64,000 nt of DNA from Fibrobacter sp. (GTDB lineage Bacteria > Fibrobacterota > Fibrobacteria > Fibrobacterales > Fibrobacteraceae): the NCBI GenBank assembly GCA_017649565.1, contig JAGCGO010000058.1, positions 1-64,000 on the forward strand, in the 5' to 3' direction. Below the pieces are notes generated by a model, which made no database searches, was not told the origin of the DNA, and worked only from the letters and a program-made list of their open reading frames with translations. The position numbers were made by a program, and so were the translations under genes. This document shows, piece after piece, positions 17,685 to 25,900 of this stretch; positions within the stretch are counted from its first letter, which is position 1, and every line of letters begins with the position of its first letter.

Positions 17685-19476
17685 ATTTCACATCGTACTC
17701 GGGGATGGGCAGGCTTTCGCCGGCCTTCATCGCGGCGTCGAGTTTCTTGGACTTCTCCGGATCAAGCCACCAGTAAACCGGGATGGCGTCTTCGCGGTTG
17801 AAGCGGTCAAGAATCTTCTCGGGCGTGCCGTAGCGGTTCCAGTAGAGGATGCGGTGATGGTCGCACTGCCACATGAGCACGTAAGGCACGATTTCGGCAA
17901 GCCGGTTATCGAGGGCCTTCAGGATTTCGTTACGCTTCGCGAGGTCGAATTCCGTCTTCTGCAGGTTGATGAGGCTGTCCACGACCTTGTCCTGTACACC
18001 AGCAAGGTTGTTCGTACCCTTCTGGAGGGCAGTCGCAGAATGCCAGCTCGCTTCCGGGTCGCGGAGACGGCCTGCACCCCAGTTCACCCAGTAGAGGTCG
18101 AAGTCGGCATCGTCCAGGCGTTTGCGCAGCGTACTCTGGCTCATCTGCTCGATAGTCGCCACGACGCCCACCTTCTTCAGGTCTTCCTGGAAAAGCGTGA
18201 GGTGGCGCAGGTCTTCCTGGCTCGTAATGAAGTTGATGGCGAAGGCCTTGCCGTCTTTCTCGAGCACACCCTGACCATTCACCTTGTAGCCGGCCTCGGC
18301 AAAGAGGGCGCGAGCGCTGTCCGGATTGAACGTGTAGAGCGGGGCGGTCGGATTCTCGTTGCCTTCCCACAGGTCGGGGTAATAGCTGTTCAGCAAGAAG
18401 TACTGGCCGAACATGTACTTCTCGTTCATGGCCTCGCGGTTCAAAAGCATGCTCAGGGCGCGACGGACGCGCACATCCTGGAACTGCGGCTTGCGCAGGT
18501 TGATGGCCATGCCCTGGAAACCGATGGGTTCCTTGTTAAAGATTCTCTGCTTCACGGCCCAGCCCTTCTTTACGGCGTCGAAGTCGGTCTGCTTCATCCA
18601 GATGCTGCTCGTGTAGATAGCGTAGGCATTGAAGTCCTGCTTCTTGAAGGCCTCGAGCGCCTTCGTCTGGTCGTTCATGAAGCGGTAGCGGATCTTCTCG
18701 AAATTGTACTTGCCGCGGTTCCAGTTCTTCTTGAATCCCCACCAGTCGGAGCGGCGCTGCAGTTCCACATAGCGGTCTTCGCGGAAGGTCTTGATCTTGT
18801 ACGGGCCCGAGACGACCGGGAATTCATAGCGGATCTGGTTGAAGTCCTTGCCTGCCCATACGTGCTTCGGGAAAGCAAGCATGCCGGCGGCTTCCCAGAA
18901 GTTACCCCAGTGCGGTTCCTTCGCGGTCATCTTGATGGTCAAACTGTCCACGACTTCGGGACGGTCGAAGCGGCTAAGCCCGACCTTGAAAATCGGCGTG
19001 AGATTCTTCTCGTCCATGATGACGTCGTAATAGTACTGCACGTCCTCGGCGGTCACAGACTTGCCGTCGCTCCACTTGGCGCGCGGGTCCACGTGGAAGG
19101 TGAACGTCTTGCCGTCTTCAGAAACGCTCCAGCTGTCGGCGAGGATGCCGACTTCGCGGTCCTCGGTAGAATGCAGGCTTACCAGCGGTTCGAACATCAT
19201 GCCCATGAGTTCGGCGGAGAAGCTATTGTAGTCTTCCCACATGTTGAAGGACTTCGGCATCGCGGAGCCCCAGAGGGTAATCGTCCCGCAAGGGCGGGCG
19301 TCCTTGGAGGCGATCGGGTCGAACTCGCCCGTGGCTTCGGGGTCTTGCGGCAGTTCCGGGCAGTTCAGCTCGGCGGACTTGGAGGTCCCGGACTTCCCCT
19401 GCTCGTTGCAGGCGGTGAAAGCAAACAAAAACGCAGCCGCAGCCGCGCACAAGGAGTAGCGGAAAAAGTTGTTCAT
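17683..19476 (-). CDS. Family 5 extracellular solute-binding lipoprotein (oligopeptide-type ABC transport)
   Basis: 597 residues. Lipoprotein signal ending FTAC (Cys about 23), then an SBP_bac_5 domain: 'DPRAKWSDGKSVTAEDVQYY' is the hallmark entry motif, and 'VRRALSMLLNREAMNE' and 'DLYWVNWG' follow in order. The family binds oligopeptides, nickel or oligosaccharides for an ABC importer; no permease or ATPase genes are adjacent, so the substrate is open. A TATAAT box lies 7 nt upstream of the ATG with no Shine-Dalgarno, and the sequence before it is heptamer array B. The stop codon lies in heptamer array A. Confidence 0.92.
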   Translation of the reverse strand: MNNFFRYSLCAAAAAFLFAFTACNEQGKSGTSKSAELNCPELPQDPEATGEFDPIASKDARPCGTITLWGSAMPKSFNMWEDYNSFSAELMGMMFEPLVSLHSTEDREVGILADSWSVSEDGKTFTFHVDPRAKWSDGKSVTAEDVQYYYDVIMDEKNLTPIFKVGLSRFDRPEVVDSLTIKMTAKEPHWGNFWEAAGMLAFPKHVWAGKDFNQIRYEFPVVSGPYKIKTFREDRYVELQRRSDWWGFKKNWNRGKYNFEKIRYRFMNDQTKALEAFKKQDFNAYAIYTSSIWMKQTDFDAVKKGWAVKQRIFNKEPIGFQGMAINLRKPQFQDVRVRRALSMLLNREAMNEKYMFGQYFLLNSYYPDLWEGNENPTAPLYTFNPDSARALFAEAGYKVNGQGVLEKDGKAFAINFITSQEDLRHLTLFQEDLKKVGVVATIEQMSQSTLRKRLDDADFDLYWVNWGAGRLRDPEASWHSATALQKGTNNLAGVQDKVVDSLINLQKTEFDLAKRNEILKALDNRLAEIVPYVLMWQCDHHRILYWNRYGTPEKILDRFNREDAIPVYWWLDPEKSKKLDAAMKAGESLPIPEYDVK

Positions 19477-19483
19477 ATGGGGA

Positions 19484-19489
19484 ATTATA
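19484..19489 (-). promoter_or_regulatory. -10 box (TATAAT) 7 nt before the solute-binding protein start
   Basis: Reading minus, TATAAT is followed by 7 nt and the ATG (19476). A transcript starting the usual 6-8 nt after this box would start at or beside the ATG, i.e. be leaderless. The box is contiguous with heptamer array B. Confidence 0.6.
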
Positions 19490-19620
19490 GTATTTAGTAA
19501 ACAGTAGGAAGTAGACGGTAGGAAGTAGGAAGTAGGAAGTAGGCAGTAGGCAGTGGTTAGGGTTCATTGCTCACTGCTGACTACAGGCACCTCGTGCCCG
19601 GAACCTCGAACCTGGAGCCT
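19488..19620. repeat. Heptamer array B (19 units in one phase)
   Basis: 133 nt = 19 x 7. On the plus strand units run TAGTATT, TAGTAAA, CAGTAGG, AAGTAGG (several), CAGTAGG, then CATTGCT, CACTGCT, then GGCACCT, CGTGCCC, GGAACCT, CGAACCT, GGAGCCT, without a phase slip. It fills the gap between rnc and the solute-binding protein: the GC-rich block lies on the rnc stop side, the AT-rich block merges with the -10 box. Confidence 0.88.
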
Positions 19621-19630
19621 AACCGCCCCT

Positions 19631-20455
19631 CTATGGCAACCCGACGTGGCGTTGCTTCTGCTTCTTGGGCTTGGTATCGCCGTTCTCGGAAGCCTCGGAT
19701 TCAGCCGCAGCCATCTCGGCCCTGAGGATTTCCAGCGAGACACGCGCAGCTTCCTGCTCGGCCTTCTTCTTGTTCGGACCGGTCCCCCGGCCGTAGACCT
19801 TCCCGTTCACGCTGACTTCGGCAGTGAATGTCTTCTGGTGTTCCGGACCATCTTCGGCCACGATCGCATACTCCGGGGACATGTGCAGCTTGGAGCCCTG
19901 CGTGAGTTCCAGCAGCTCGCTCTTGAAGTTCACGAAGTCCTCGCCCACGATGATTTCCTGCACGCGCGGGAAATGGAACTTGTTGAGGATTGCGCGGACC
20001 TCTTCGAGCCCGCCGTCCAGGTAGACAGCCCCGAGCACAGCCTCGTAGGCGTCGGCGAGAATGGTTTCCTTGCCCCGACCGCCCATCTTGGCCTCGGACT
20101 TGCCGATCTTGATGTAGTCGCCCAGGTTCCATTCCTTGGAGGACTGAGCACAGGCATGGCCGGAGACCACGGCACTCTTGCGCTTGGAAAGGTTGCCCTC
20201 GGAATCGTCGGGATAGGTCTTGTACAGGAACTCCGTGGTCAGCATGTTGAGCACGGAATCGCCCAGGAACTCCAGGCGTTCGTTGTTGTTCGTGTACGGG
20301 AGGTCCTTACCGGACAGGAAGGACCGGTGGACCAGGGCATGAGCCAGCAGTTCCGGATCGCGGAACCTGTACCCAAGCTTCGCCTCAAGCCCGTCCCCGG
20401 ACTTCTGGCGAAACCAGAGCTTCAGCACTTTGTGGAGGAGGTTGGATTTTTCCAT
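19631..20455 (-). CDS. rnc: Ribonuclease III
   Basis: Double-strand-specific endoribonuclease for rRNA and mRNA processing. The 274 residues comprise the catalytic RNase III domain with signature NERLEFLGDSVL and the second acidic cluster in 'ADAYEAVLGAVYLDGG', then a C-terminal double-stranded RNA-binding domain (GRGTGPNKKKAEQEAA). An Asp/Glu/Lys-rich tail follows. The ATG at 20455 lacks a Shine-Dalgarno and lies 5 nt after heptamer array C, whose two orientations can fold into a hairpin in the leader; RNase III is known in enterobacteria to cut a hairpin in its own leader. Last gene of the fabD-fabG-acpP-rnc segment. Confidence 0.97.
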   Translation of the reverse strand: MEKSNLLHKVLKLWFRQKSGDGLEAKLGYRFRDPELLAHALVHRSFLSGKDLPYTNNNERLEFLGDSVLNMLTTEFLYKTYPDDSEGNLSKRKSAVVSGHACAQSSKEWNLGDYIKIGKSEAKMGGRGKETILADAYEAVLGAVYLDGGLEEVRAILNKFHFPRVQEIIVGEDFVNFKSELLELTQGSKLHMSPEYAIVAEDGPEHQKTFTAEVSVNGKVYGRGTGPNKKKAEQEAARVSLEILRAEMAAAESEASENGDTKPKKQKQRHVGLP

Positions 20456-20459
20456 AGAC

Positions 20460-20543
20460 TAGTTGGAAGTAGGAAGTTAGAAGTAGGAAGTAGGCAGTAG
20501 AAAGTTGGAAGTTACTGTCTACTTCCTACTGCCTACTGTCTAC
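20460..20543. repeat. Heptamer array C (12 units), inverts halfway, upstream of rnc
   Basis: 84 nt in a single 7-nt phase: TAGTTGG, AAGTAGG, AAGTTAG, AAGTAGG, AAGTAGG, CAGTAGA, AAGTTGG, AAGTTAC, then the opposite orientation TGTCTAC, TTCCTAC, TGCCTAC, TGTCTAC. The AGTAGGCAGTAG and CTACTGCCTACT stretches are exact complements, so RNA from either strand can form a hairpin of at least 12 bp. Confidence 0.85.
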
Positions 20544-20550
20544 TAACAAG

Positions 20551-20577
20551 AAAGGGCAGCCTCGTTCGGGCCGCCCT
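20551..20577 (-). terminator. Terminator of acpP
   Basis: GGGCAGCC (20554-20561) and GGCCGCCC (20569-20576) pair with one mismatch; on the minus strand TTTC follows. It separates acpP from rnc. Confidence 0.7.
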
Positions 20578-20606
20578 GTCCAGTTGCTTTTCCGATGAAA
20601 ACCGAA

Positions 20607-20849
20607 TTAAGCCTTCTTGGATTCGATGAAGGCGACCACGTCGGCAACCTTCTGGAACTTTTCGGCATCGGAATCAAGGATTTCGACTTCGAATTCGTCT
20701 TCGAGAGCCATAACCAGTTCAACGCGATCGAGAGAGTCCGCACCCAGGTCATTGCCGAATTCGGATTCCATCTTCACGTCTTCGGCCTTGACTTCGAGCT
20801 TGGCGACGATGACGTCGGTAATCTTCTTGAAAATTTCTTCTTGTGTCAT
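20607..20849 (-). CDS. acpP: Acyl carrier protein
   Basis: 80 residues, very acidic, carrying the phosphopantetheine attachment motif GADSLDRVE. It carries growing acyl chains in fatty acid synthesis and is the substrate of FabD and FabG next door. GGAG lies 6 nt before the ATG, a strong ribosome site for this window. It sits between two terminators (fabG end, acpP end), so it is probably transcribed by itself at high level. Confidence 0.98.
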   Translation of the reverse strand: MTQEEIFKKITDVIVAKLEVKAEDVKMESEFGNDLGADSLDRVELVMALEDEFEVEILDSDAEKFQKVADVVAFIESKKA

Positions 20850-20891
20850 TGTTAACTCCGTTTGGATTGTTTAAGGTTAAATTTAATAAAA

Positions 20892-20905
20892 AACGCCTAG
20901 GCGTT
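20892..20905 (-). terminator. Terminator whose loop contains the fabG stop codon
   Basis: Minus-strand AACGC-CTAG-GCGTT followed by TTTTATT. The TAG stop of fabG (20897-20899) lies in the four-base loop, so coding sequence runs into the hairpin. Confidence 0.75.
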
Positions 20906-21637
20906 CAACCCCCCATCCACGCCCAGAATCTGGCCGGTGATGTAGCAGGCGTCATCCGAGGCCAAAAATGCGACCGCATTGGCCACATCTTCGGGTTTTC
21001 CGATACGACCGAGGGGGATTTGGGCTGCATATTTTTCCTTGGTGGCGTCGTCCATGGCGGCGGTCATGTCAGTCCCGATGAACCCGGGGGCGATGGCGTT
21101 GACCGTAATGCCGCGGGAAGCGAATTCCCTCGCGTTGGAACGAGTCATGCCGATGATGCCAGCCTTGGCAGCGGCGTAGTTGGCCTGTCCGGCCTGGCCG
21201 CGGAGGGCGTTAATACTCGAAATGTTGATAATGTGGCCGGTGCGCTTGCCCATCATGGTGCGGGCAACTGCACGGGTGCACAGGAACACGGAACGCAGGT
21301 TGGTCGCAATGACGGCGTCGAATTCCTCGTCCTTCATGCGCATCAGGAGGCCGTCGCGGGTGATACCGGCGTTGTTGACCAGGATGTCGACCGTGCCCAT
21401 GTCGGCAATAATCTGCTTGAACACGTTCTGGACCGTCTCGGAGTCGGCAACGTTGCATGCGTAGCTCTTGACCTGCACCCCAAGTTCGGCGGAAAGTTTG
21501 GCCGCCAGTTCTTCCTTGACCGAGGTCGAGAGAATGGCGACGTCAGCACCCTCGCTGGCGAGCTTGGTTGCGATGGCGAGACCGATACCGCGGGACGCGC
21601 CGGTGACAATAGCCTTTTTACCTGTAAGTTTTCCCAT
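20897..21637 (-). CDS. fabG: 3-oxoacyl-ACP reductase
   Basis: 246-residue short-chain dehydrogenase reducing beta-ketoacyl-ACP with NADPH in fatty acid elongation. The NADP-binding TGASRGIG motif is at residues 12-19, 'NNAGITRD' about residue 90, and the catalytic Ser/Tyr/Lys in 'INISS ... NYAAAKAG'. Ends GGLNA as usual. Lies between fabD and acpP on the same strand; its stop is inside a terminator loop, so read-through to acpP is probably limited. Confidence 0.97.
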   Translation of the reverse strand: MGKLTGKKAIVTGASRGIGLAIATKLASEGADVAILSTSVKEELAAKLSAELGVQVKSYACNVADSETVQNVFKQIIADMGTVDILVNNAGITRDGLLMRMKDEEFDAVIATNLRSVFLCTRAVARTMMGKRTGHIINISSINALRGQAGQANYAAAKAGIIGMTRSNAREFASRGITVNAIAPGFIGTDMTAAMDDATKEKYAAQIPLGRIGKPEDVANAVAFLASDDACYITGQILGVDGGLNA

Positions 21638-21647
21638 AATAGTTCCT

Positions 21648-21685
21648 GTGGTTAGTAGTTAATAGCTTTGAGGTCGAGCTCGTCA
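21648..21685. repeat. Possible decayed heptamer array between fabD and fabG
   Basis: GGTTAGT, AGTTAAT, AGCTTTG, AGGTCGA, GCTCGTC in approximate 7-nt phase, running into the fabD stop (21683). It looks like array units (GGTTAGG, AGGTCGC) but is too short to be sure. Confidence 0.35.
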
Positions 21686-22603
21686 CCCCTTCAGTGCCTG
21701 GAAAGCCTCGATGGTTTCCACCGGAGTGACCTTCACTTCGCGGCTGATCTTCCTCATGAGGCCCATGAGCACCTTGCCGGAGCCCACTTCGACACCCTGG
21801 GTGACACCGAGGGCCATGGCCTTGTTCATACAATCGTTCCAGCGGACCGGAGACACCAGTTGGCGCACCAGGAGGTCAGCAATTTCGCTGCCCTTCGTGA
21901 CCGGTTCGGCAATCACGTTGGCAATGACCGGCTTTTCCACGTCCTTGAAGGTCGTCTTGGCGATAGCCTCGGCGAGACCGGCCTGGGCGAACTGCATCAG
22001 CGGGCTGTGGAATGCGCCCGACACGGCGAGCGGGATGGCCTTGATACCAGCGGCACCGCAGTTTTCCACGAGCTTGTTCACGCCGGCAACGGCACCGGAC
22101 ACCACAATCTGGCCCGGGCAGTTGATGTTCGCGGGCACCACGGCGCCCACGTCCTTCACGGCTTCGCAGAGTTCAAGAATCTTGGCTTCGTCCTGGCCCA
22201 TGATGGCGGCCATCGCACCGGGGTTCTTGGAACCGGCGCTGGCCATGAGTTCGCCGCGGGTACGCACCAGGCGGAGGCCATCTTCGAAGCTGAAACCGCC
22301 GGCAGCGTAGATGGCGGAGTATTCGCCGAGGGAATGCCCGGCCACGTAGTCGAACGCGAATCCTTCGGACTTGAGGAGCTCCATCACCATTGCAGAAACT
22401 GTAAAGAGGGCCGGCTGGGTGTTGTCGGTGCTCTTGAGCACGTCTTCGGGACCTTCGGCCATGAGCTTCGAGAGCGAGAAGCCGAGGATTTCGTCGGCCT
22501 GCTGCATAATCTTCTTGGCCGGTTCAAACGTGGAAGCGAGCGTCTGGCCCATCCCCACATACTGGGCACCCTGGCCCGGGAAAAGCAAAATCGTCTTAGA
22601 CAT
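21683..22603 (-). CDS. fabD: Malonyl-CoA:ACP transacylase
   Basis: Loads malonyl groups onto ACP. The reading frame opens upstream, but the ATG at 22603 is chosen: the protein then begins MSKTILLFPGQGAQYVGMG, the canonical family start, and AGAGG precedes it. Catalytic motif GHSLGEYSA is present, with Q11 of PGQGAQ and a later His (SGAFHSPLM). 306 residues, normal length. First gene of the fabD-fabG-acpP-rnc segment. A TGCGGC-TAG-GCCGCA hairpin (22618-22632) lies in its leader just before the ribosome site. Confidence 0.97.
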   Translation of the reverse strand: MSKTILLFPGQGAQYVGMGQTLASTFEPAKKIMQQADEILGFSLSKLMAEGPEDVLKSTDNTQPALFTVSAMVMELLKSEGFAFDYVAGHSLGEYSAIYAAGGFSFEDGLRLVRTRGELMASAGSKNPGAMAAIMGQDEAKILELCEAVKDVGAVVPANINCPGQIVVSGAVAGVNKLVENCGAAGIKAIPLAVSGAFHSPLMQFAQAGLAEAIAKTTFKDVEKPVIANVIAEPVTKGSEIADLLVRQLVSPVRWNDCMNKAMALGVTQGVEVGSGKVLMGLMRKISREVKVTPVETIEAFQALKG

Positions 22604-22754
22604 TATATATATACCTCTGCGGCTAGGCCGCATTTTTCAATTTTTGCGATACCAAATTAAAAAAATACGACCCCCCATGGGACAAAAGCCCCTGGAATCC
22701 TCACCCATTCTTACAAAAGAAAGATAAATAACGCCATTTTGTAACAACGGAACG

Positions 22755-22785
22755 TTTAAAGCCCCGATTTACCCGGGGCTTTAAA
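22755..22785. terminator. Terminator between the 53-aa gene and fabD
   Basis: TTTAAAGCCCCG (22755-22766) pairs perfectly with CGGGGCTTTAAA (22774-22785) around a 7-nt loop. It ends the 2021-aa / 53-aa gene pair. T-runs outside the stem are poor, but the stem supplies AAA/TTT on both strands. Confidence 0.75.
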
Positions 22786-22812
22786 TCTTTGCACGGGAAT
22801 GATTAACGCGAA

Positions 22813-22974
22813 TTACTGGTATTCACCATCATAACCTTCGTTGTCATCGTTACCAAGTTCAAACACCTCGCTGCCCGAAAGCAAATTCGGCCCGCTGCAT
22901 TCAACAATGGTCATCTTGGGTGCGACATACGCCTTCTTGCAGATCTCACTTTTCATAGCTTCATCTTTAAACAT
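22813..22974 (-). CDS. Small 53-aa protein coupled to the giant CUB-repeat gene
   Basis: An ATG at 22974 lies 3 nt after the stop of the 2021-aa gene; GGAAG inside the end of that gene is well placed as its ribosome site, so translational coupling is likely. The peptide begins MFKDEAMKSEICKKAYVAPK, contains ECSGPNLLSGSE, and ends in a very acidic, Asn/Tyr-rich tail (GNDDNEGYDGEYQ). Short proteins with a 'Y-x-x-P ... LLxGS' pattern and an acidic tail occur widely in Bacteroidetes; their role is not known to me. No signal peptide. Its perfect codon frame, RBS and a downstream terminator argue it is real. Confidence 0.7.
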   Translation of the reverse strand: MFKDEAMKSEICKKAYVAPKMTIVECSGPNLLSGSEVFELGNDDNEGYDGEYQ

Positions 22975-22977
22975 ACT

Positions 22978-25900
22978 CTACTTCCTTATAAACATTCCCT
23001 TGACCTTGTGGCCCTTCACATTGCGACCCTTCAGGTCGTACGTGCGCGCCTTCATGTTGACGAACTCGCCCGTACGCGCATTGAAGCGGCCGACGAACGT
23101 CGTGGAGCCATTCTCCTTGTCCTCGATGACCACGTCCATTTCCTCTGGCAAGAACACGGACGGGAGCGCCGCAATGGCGGGCCTACCCGCTCCGACATGG
23201 TTCCCCTGCTCCTCGGGGACATTTATCAGGTAGGCACGACCCGGGCGAATCCACGCTCCGGCGGCAGCCTTCACGAACTGCCCAATCTTGATGTTCTGCT
23301 CTGGGCGTTCCTCGGCGGCGAAGCCGTAAACGTGACCCAGGTCAGAATCGCCATCCGCCCAGACTCTCTTCGCAAGCGTACCCCTGAACTCCCAGTCACC
23401 GGACCTGACGACAGGTTCCACGGTGGGCACGAGAGTGACACCGCCGTCCACGGCGAAATTCGTACCGTTCATCAAGACCATGTAGGGAGTATTCGCCTTG
23501 AGGGTCGTATCGGGGACACCCACAGAATCATTCCAGACAAGCGACATCACCGCGACAAGGCGGCCCGCGTCGTTCGTCTTGATCTCGCTGAACGCGGCCA
23601 CCTTTTCGAGGCCGCTGACGTTGGAGGTGTTCACGTCGAACGGGAGCACGACTGTCGAGAAGCCCGACGTCGAGAAATTACGGCTGTAATCCACGTAGTC
23701 GACCTGGATGCTGTCCGTAATCATGACGGCTTCGTCACCGTTATAGTTGCCATCTACGGCGACGCCCTTGCCCCTCTGGTCTTCGAGGATGTTGATCGCC
23801 GCATACCGAGTCACCTTCGGGCCGATGGTAAACGTCAACGTCGTGTCGCCGACATAGGCTCCCTTGCCCGTAATGGTTACACGCGCCAAGCCCGAATTGA
23901 CATTGTTCGAATAAGAAACTGTATAATCCGTATTGTCCATAAGCCGAGTCGATCCATCCTTAACAGAAACTCTGGGTTTAATTGCAGAGCCTGAATAAGT
24001 CTGCGACGGGATTTTATCAATCGTCAAAGTGCGGACCGATTTCTTCAACGCGACCGTAAGGTCCAGGGCCCGATTAAGCGCAGGAGCATTCGACCTGAAA
24101 TTGAGAGTCAAGCAATTGCCCGAACTCAAAATTGAGCCTATATCGATTAAAGATCCACCAGCACGGTTAAACCCTTTATACAATGTATCCGCAGCAGTAC
24201 TGCATCCATCAAAAACGTATAAAGTATCATATCCCATCACCTCGGGAATACCTCCACTCAAGTGGATTCGATATCTTTCCGAAGATCTGAGCACCAGGGT
24301 ATCCGAACTCTTTTCATCTTTAGTTTTTTTGGCGGTGCTGGCATACACCTTAAAAGACTTCACGCTTGTCGGAATTGAAGCTTCTGTCTTGACATGCCTC
24401 GCCATATGAATATAAAGTCCACCGTCAGCAGTTAAAACATTCGTATACGAAGGCGTTACCACCACGTTACTTGCAGGCATCGTGAAGCTAGCCTCGTTTC
24501 CCGAATACCAGCCTCCATTGACAACAACCTTGTTGCCGGAGGAATCCCTGACATCGATATCCTTGATCAAATAACCTGACGCACTGGACCAAGACAGATT
24601 GACAATAGAATCCTCTGCCGCCTTATCTTTGTCACTCGACATACTACCGTTATCAGCCTCAGCAATAGTGATTCCGTAGGCAATCGGTTCAACAGAAACT
24701 TTCAAGTTAAGGCCTGAATAGTTTGTCCTATCATCCGACTTGAAACGGAAGGTTAAGCTGCGACCGGAGCTTGTTATGGTATCTATAGCGCTTATTGAGC
24801 CATTTGTCGTACTAGACCCACCAAACAGCGTGGTTGCACTTGTATTATTTCCATCATAAATGTAAAGTGAATCACATTTTGCTTCAAGGGCAACGGAGCC
24901 TGTTACAACCAGGTAGAATCCCGTAGGTGCATTAAGGGTCAAGGTATCGCTGCTATTACTTTCATAAGCTTCACCCTCGCCCCCATTGTCGTACAAGTTG
25001 AAGGACTTGACCCCAGCCGGTATGGAAGCATCGATCTTTCCGTTCTTCAATAGCTCAAGATGGAGTCCTCCTTCTGCGGTAAGGTCGTTTGTCCATGTCG
25101 GAGTTACGGTCACGTTGCTTGCAGGCATGGTGAACCTTGAACGGTCAAACGAGTAGATGGGCGACTTGACAACTTTTTCGTTTTTATCAACGACAGTTAT
25201 ATCGCTCAAATGATAGGAGTCCATTGGAGAACCCGTCAGGACAACAACGGCACCAAGCGTATCGGCATTCTGTCCATATAAGCTTCCACCCGTAGAAGAA
25301 TTGATGGTGACAGTGTATTTGTTTTGCACAAGAGTCACTGTAAGGTCGAGCCCCGCATAAGTTCTCGAGACATCGGAATGGAAGTAAATCGTCATAGAGT
25401 TCGAGGTCGTTTTTACGGTTCCAACATCGTACCTAGCCCCATGTTCTGCGCTACTATGCTTAAACAGCTCATTTTCTGTTTTAATTTGTCCATCATAGAC
25501 ATACAGAAAATCATAATTCCTTTCCGTATAAATTGAGCCGGCAACCTCAAAGTGATATCCCACAGGAGCCGTAAACACAAGGGTATCATCGCTACTTTCA
25601 ATATAATCACCCGTTTTCCCGCCATGGTCGTACAGGTTGAACGATTTCACTGTGACCGGAAAATCGAATTCAACCTTGCGATTACTGGTCATGTCAAGGT
25701 GGAAACCGCCTGCCGCCGTGATGTATGTGCTGCGAGTATCCGCGAAGACGGGAGTAATCGTCACGTTGCCAGCAGGCATTTTGAACTTGCCCGTGGTGAG
25801 CGTATTTCGAATCACCGGCACATCGTTGCCTGTCGCATCCTTGACGCCAAAACTGACCAGCATATAGTCACTATTCATAGGCATCGCCGTCAAGGCAATC

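Noticed and set aside
22618-22632. Riboswitch before fabD
   Set aside because: Only a 6-bp hairpin with a 3-nt loop; no known riboswitch core is visible.
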